Shown here piece by piece: positions 13,617-15,082 of a DNA stretch of 15,082 nucleotides (its first letter is position 1; the number at the start of each line of letters is the position of its first letter). The DNA comes from JBDRGC01 sp043818215 (GTDB lineage Bacteria > Chloroflexota > Anaerolineae > Anaerolineales > UBA11858). The notes beneath the pieces are model-generated. The model made no database searches, was not told the origin of the DNA, and was given only the letters and a program-made list of their open reading frames with translations. The position numbers and the translations under genes were made by a program. The stretch lies in assembly GCA_043818215.1 (NCBI GenBank), contig JBDRGC010000095.1, forward strand, positions 1 through 15,082. Direction: 5' to 3'.

Positions 13617-13646
13617 GGGATTTAGCGGGCCGGCCCGCCAAATCCC
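13617..13646. repeat. GC-rich palindrome upstream of the lipoprotein gene
   Basis: GGGATTTAGCGGGCC (13617-13631) meets GGCCCGCCAAATCCC (13632-13646), a 15-bp inverted repeat with one mismatch and no spacer. It lies 11 nt before the lipoprotein ATG on the minus strand, within the leader RNA. It could be a dispersed palindrome or affect translation of this gene, which has no clear ribosome binding site. Confidence 0.7.
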
Positions 13647-13766
13647 TCATCCCAGCCTCCTTCCATGCGAAATCCCAGAGACCCAGTATTATGTTTGCAG
13701 TATAACAAGAAAAGGAATGGCTTGCTATTGACAATCGGCTTAAATCACAGGCCGAACTTCTCGTTT

Positions 13767-14351
13767 TCACTCCCGCTCGCGGTCCAGCCATAGTTCACGG
13801 TATTGGCGGTTCCAATCAATCGTGAAGCGAATAGCGGTAACCAACCCCGTGGCGGCAGCAACCAATATTAGTACTCCTCGCTGACCCAGCAACAAAAACA
13901 CGGGAGCCAGAAGAATACCTGTAAACACACCAGCCCGCGCTGAGTGCTTGATCAATAACACCAAAGCGATCAGCAAGCCTAATCCAATCCAAAAATATAG
14001 GGGGGCAATAGCCAAAAGCGTACCGCCCATCGCTGCCAGACCCATCCCGCCTCGGAACTGGGCGAACACAGTCCAGCAGTGGCCCACTACGACCAGAGCA
14101 GCGGTCAAAGCCACAATCCAATCGCTGGCCTGGTAATGCAACGCCAGGTATGTGGGTAAAAAGCCTTTGCCAATATCCAACACCAGAACCAGCACTCCAG
14201 GTCCCCACCCGGCCTGACGCATAGTATTTGTTGCCCCGATATGCCCAGACCCACCGTCACGCACGTCGATACCCTTCACCAGCCGCGTCACCCACAAGGC
14301 GAAAGGAAGGGAACCTGAAATGTAGCCGAGGATTAAAAATACTATCTGCAT
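13767..14351 (-). CDS. plsY: PlsY-like glycerol-3-phosphate acyltransferase, divergent
   Basis: PlsY transfers an acyl group from acyl phosphate to glycerol-3-phosphate at the inner membrane, starting phospholipid synthesis. The protein has 194 residues, normal for the family, with hydrophobic segments matching its multi-pass topology. Motifs: GSGHIGATNTMRQAG (34-48; usually GSGNPGATNV), DIGKG (59-63) and GHCWTVFAQFRGGMGLAAMGG (90-110; usually GHxxPVF...GGKGVAT). The usual Lys of GGKG is Met103, and the Pro of GHxWPVF is replaced by Thr, so catalysis may be changed or it may be a paralog of a standard PlsY elsewhere. The ATG at 14351 gives the typical MQIVFLILGYISGSLPFA start. No strong ribosome binding site is visible. 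Confidence 0.9.
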   Translation of the reverse strand: MQIVFLILGYISGSLPFALWVTRLVKGIDVRDGGSGHIGATNTMRQAGWGPGVLVLVLDIGKGFLPTYLALHYQASDWIVALTAALVVVGHCWTVFAQFRGGMGLAAMGGTLLAIAPLYFWIGLGLLIALVLLIKHSARAGVFTGILLAPVFLLLGQRGVLILVAAATGLVTAIRFTIDWNRQYRELWLDRERE

Positions 14352-14362
14352 GGTAACTACTG

Positions 14363-14378
14363 GCGAACTCTCGTTCGC
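14363..14378. repeat. Small hairpin upstream of the PlsY-like gene
   Basis: GCGAAC and GTTCGC form a 6-bp stem around TCTC (GAGA on the minus strand), within the leader of the PlsY-like gene. It is short, so it may be a remnant of a dispersed palindrome. Confidence 0.4.
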
Positions 14379-14394
14379 TACTACAAACCATCAA

Positions 14395-14430
14395 TTTCCA
14401 CTCCGCTGCGCTGCGGGGACTTCGTCACGC
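14395..14430. repeat. Second copy of the CCACTCCGCTNCGCT repeat
   Basis: CCACTCCGCTGCGCTGCGGG then GACTTCGTCACGC matches 9923-9953 with a few substitutions. It overlaps the last codons of the methyltransferase gene, whose TGA stop (14425-14427, minus strand) is read from GCGTGA in this repeat. Confidence 0.7.
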
Positions 14431-14991
14431 TTTTTCCACCACCACCCACGAGATGTATCCATCCCGCTCGATACTTGTGCGGGCATTGGGATAGGGGAAC
14501 AAGGCCGCAATTTTAGGCGGCGCGAGGAAATGGCTGCGCATCAAAGCCAATTTTTCGGCCACTGCCAAAATCTTCACAGCGAAGGTACGCACGTCAGGTT
14601 CTTCGATCACCAGACGGCCCCCAGGCTTGAGTATTCGCCATAGCTCACGGGCTGTCTCCGCCTGATTGCAAACATGGTGAAGAGCGTCCACCATAATTAC
14701 GCGCTCGAACGTCGCATCGCTAAATGGTAGCTTTTCAGTGTGTGAGCAGGTGGTTTGCAAGCCCACTTTTGCATTAGCTTGCCGGAGCATTTCGCATGAG
14801 AGATCGGCTACCACTACTGGGGCAGCCTTATCACGCATGAATTGGGAAATTCGGCCCGTGCCGCCGCCAGCGTCAAGGAGTGCTCCTGATACTGGCAAAT
14901 CGAGCAATTTCCACAGCCATTCCTGTTCAACGGGTTTGAAGATACGGTCGTAGAGTGGGGCGAGGATTCCGAAGTGATTGAGGATTGTCAT
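14425..14991 (-). CDS. Class I SAM-dependent methyltransferase (type 11)
   Basis: A small soluble methyltransferase of 188 residues; the substrate is unknown. It has the Rossmann motif I LLDAGGGTGRI (38-48), an acidic residue ending strand 2 (VVADLS, Asp63), the motif II/III region LPFSDATFERVIMVDALHH (88-106) and the post-motif LKPGGRLVIEEPD (121-133). The N-terminus NHFGILAPLYDRIF resembles UbiE/quinone-type methyltransferases, but that is weak evidence of substrate. The C-terminus IERDGYISWVVVEKA looks complete and is what this family often shows. The ATG at 14991 directly follows a repeat array with no visible ribosome binding site. It lies upstream of the PlsY-like gene on the same strand with a 73-nt gap. 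Confidence 0.92.
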   Translation of the reverse strand: MTILNHFGILAPLYDRIFKPVEQEWLWKLLDLPVSGALLDAGGGTGRISQFMRDKAAPVVVADLSCEMLRQANAKVGLQTTCSHTEKLPFSDATFERVIMVDALHHVCNQAETARELWRILKPGGRLVIEEPDVRTFAVKILAVAEKLALMRSHFLAPPKIAALFPYPNARTSIERDGYISWVVVEKA

Positions 14992-15082
14992 GGGTTGGGA
15001 ATTGGAGATTGGGGATTGGAGATTGGGGATTGGAGATTGGGGATTGGTGGGTTGGAGATTGGGGATTAGGGATTGGTAGATT
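14992..15082. repeat. GGAGATTGGGGATT array at the window end (A5)
   Basis: Tandem units of about 14 bp (GGAGATTGGGGATT) run to the window edge and end with GATTGGTAGATT, which links them to the TTGGTAGA/CCAATCTA family. On the minus strand it is the immediate leader of the methyltransferase gene and continues beyond the window. Confidence 0.88.

Overview
The window looks like chromosome from a member of the Chloroflexota, most likely an Anaerolineae-type bacterium or a metagenome bin of one. That placement is an inference. It rests on the gene content (hyp maturation genes, a short SerA beside a class V aminotransferase and a DUF1015 gene, a lipoprotein with beta-helix and propeller regions) and on the dense intergenic low-complexity repeats (CCAATCTA, GGGAGCAGGAAGCAGG and CTTCACGCTCCACG types), which I associate with that group from memory. 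No search was run.

Left half, plus strand (1-7350): a [NiFe]-hydrogenase maturation cluster in the order hypF (5' end outside the window), hypC, hypD, hypE, followed by a gene for a protein of unknown family with two C-terminal membrane helices. HypF and HypE make and dehydrate the S-carbamoyl/thiocyanate group on the C-terminal Cys of HypE. HypC and HypD carry the iron and assemble the Fe(CN)2CO unit. No hydrogenase structural gene, hypA or hypB lies in the window. hypF is remarkable: five separate low-complexity tracts, of the same kinds that fill the intergenic spaces, sit inside its coding sequence and are read through without a stop. It also has an apparent one-base deletion near 1644.

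The 2505-2920 gap between hypF and hypC holds three tandem copies of a unit of about 135-155 bp, each with two short perfect palindromes. The hypD-hypE gap is filled by a CCAATCTA-type array. The two gene sets converge at 7351-7465, where there are two strong hairpins.

Right half, minus strand (7466-14991, read right to left): a small SAM methyltransferase, a PlsY-like acyltransferase with an altered GGKG motif, a lipoprotein combining a beta-helix and a beta-propeller, a class V aminotransferase, a short D-3-phosphoglycerate-dehydrogenase-type SerA, and a DUF1015 protein. The last three plausibly form a serine or glyoxylate-linked amino acid module. The spaces between these genes again hold repeats, including an 18-unit TTGGTAAG array directly upstream of the aminotransferase ribosome binding site.

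The main theme is the expansion of simple composite repeats, often with a G-rich left arm and a C-rich right arm. They fill most gaps, touch start and stop codons, and in hypF have entered a conserved enzyme at what look like domain linkers and surface loops. I see no tRNA, rRNA, CRISPR array, transposase or phage gene.
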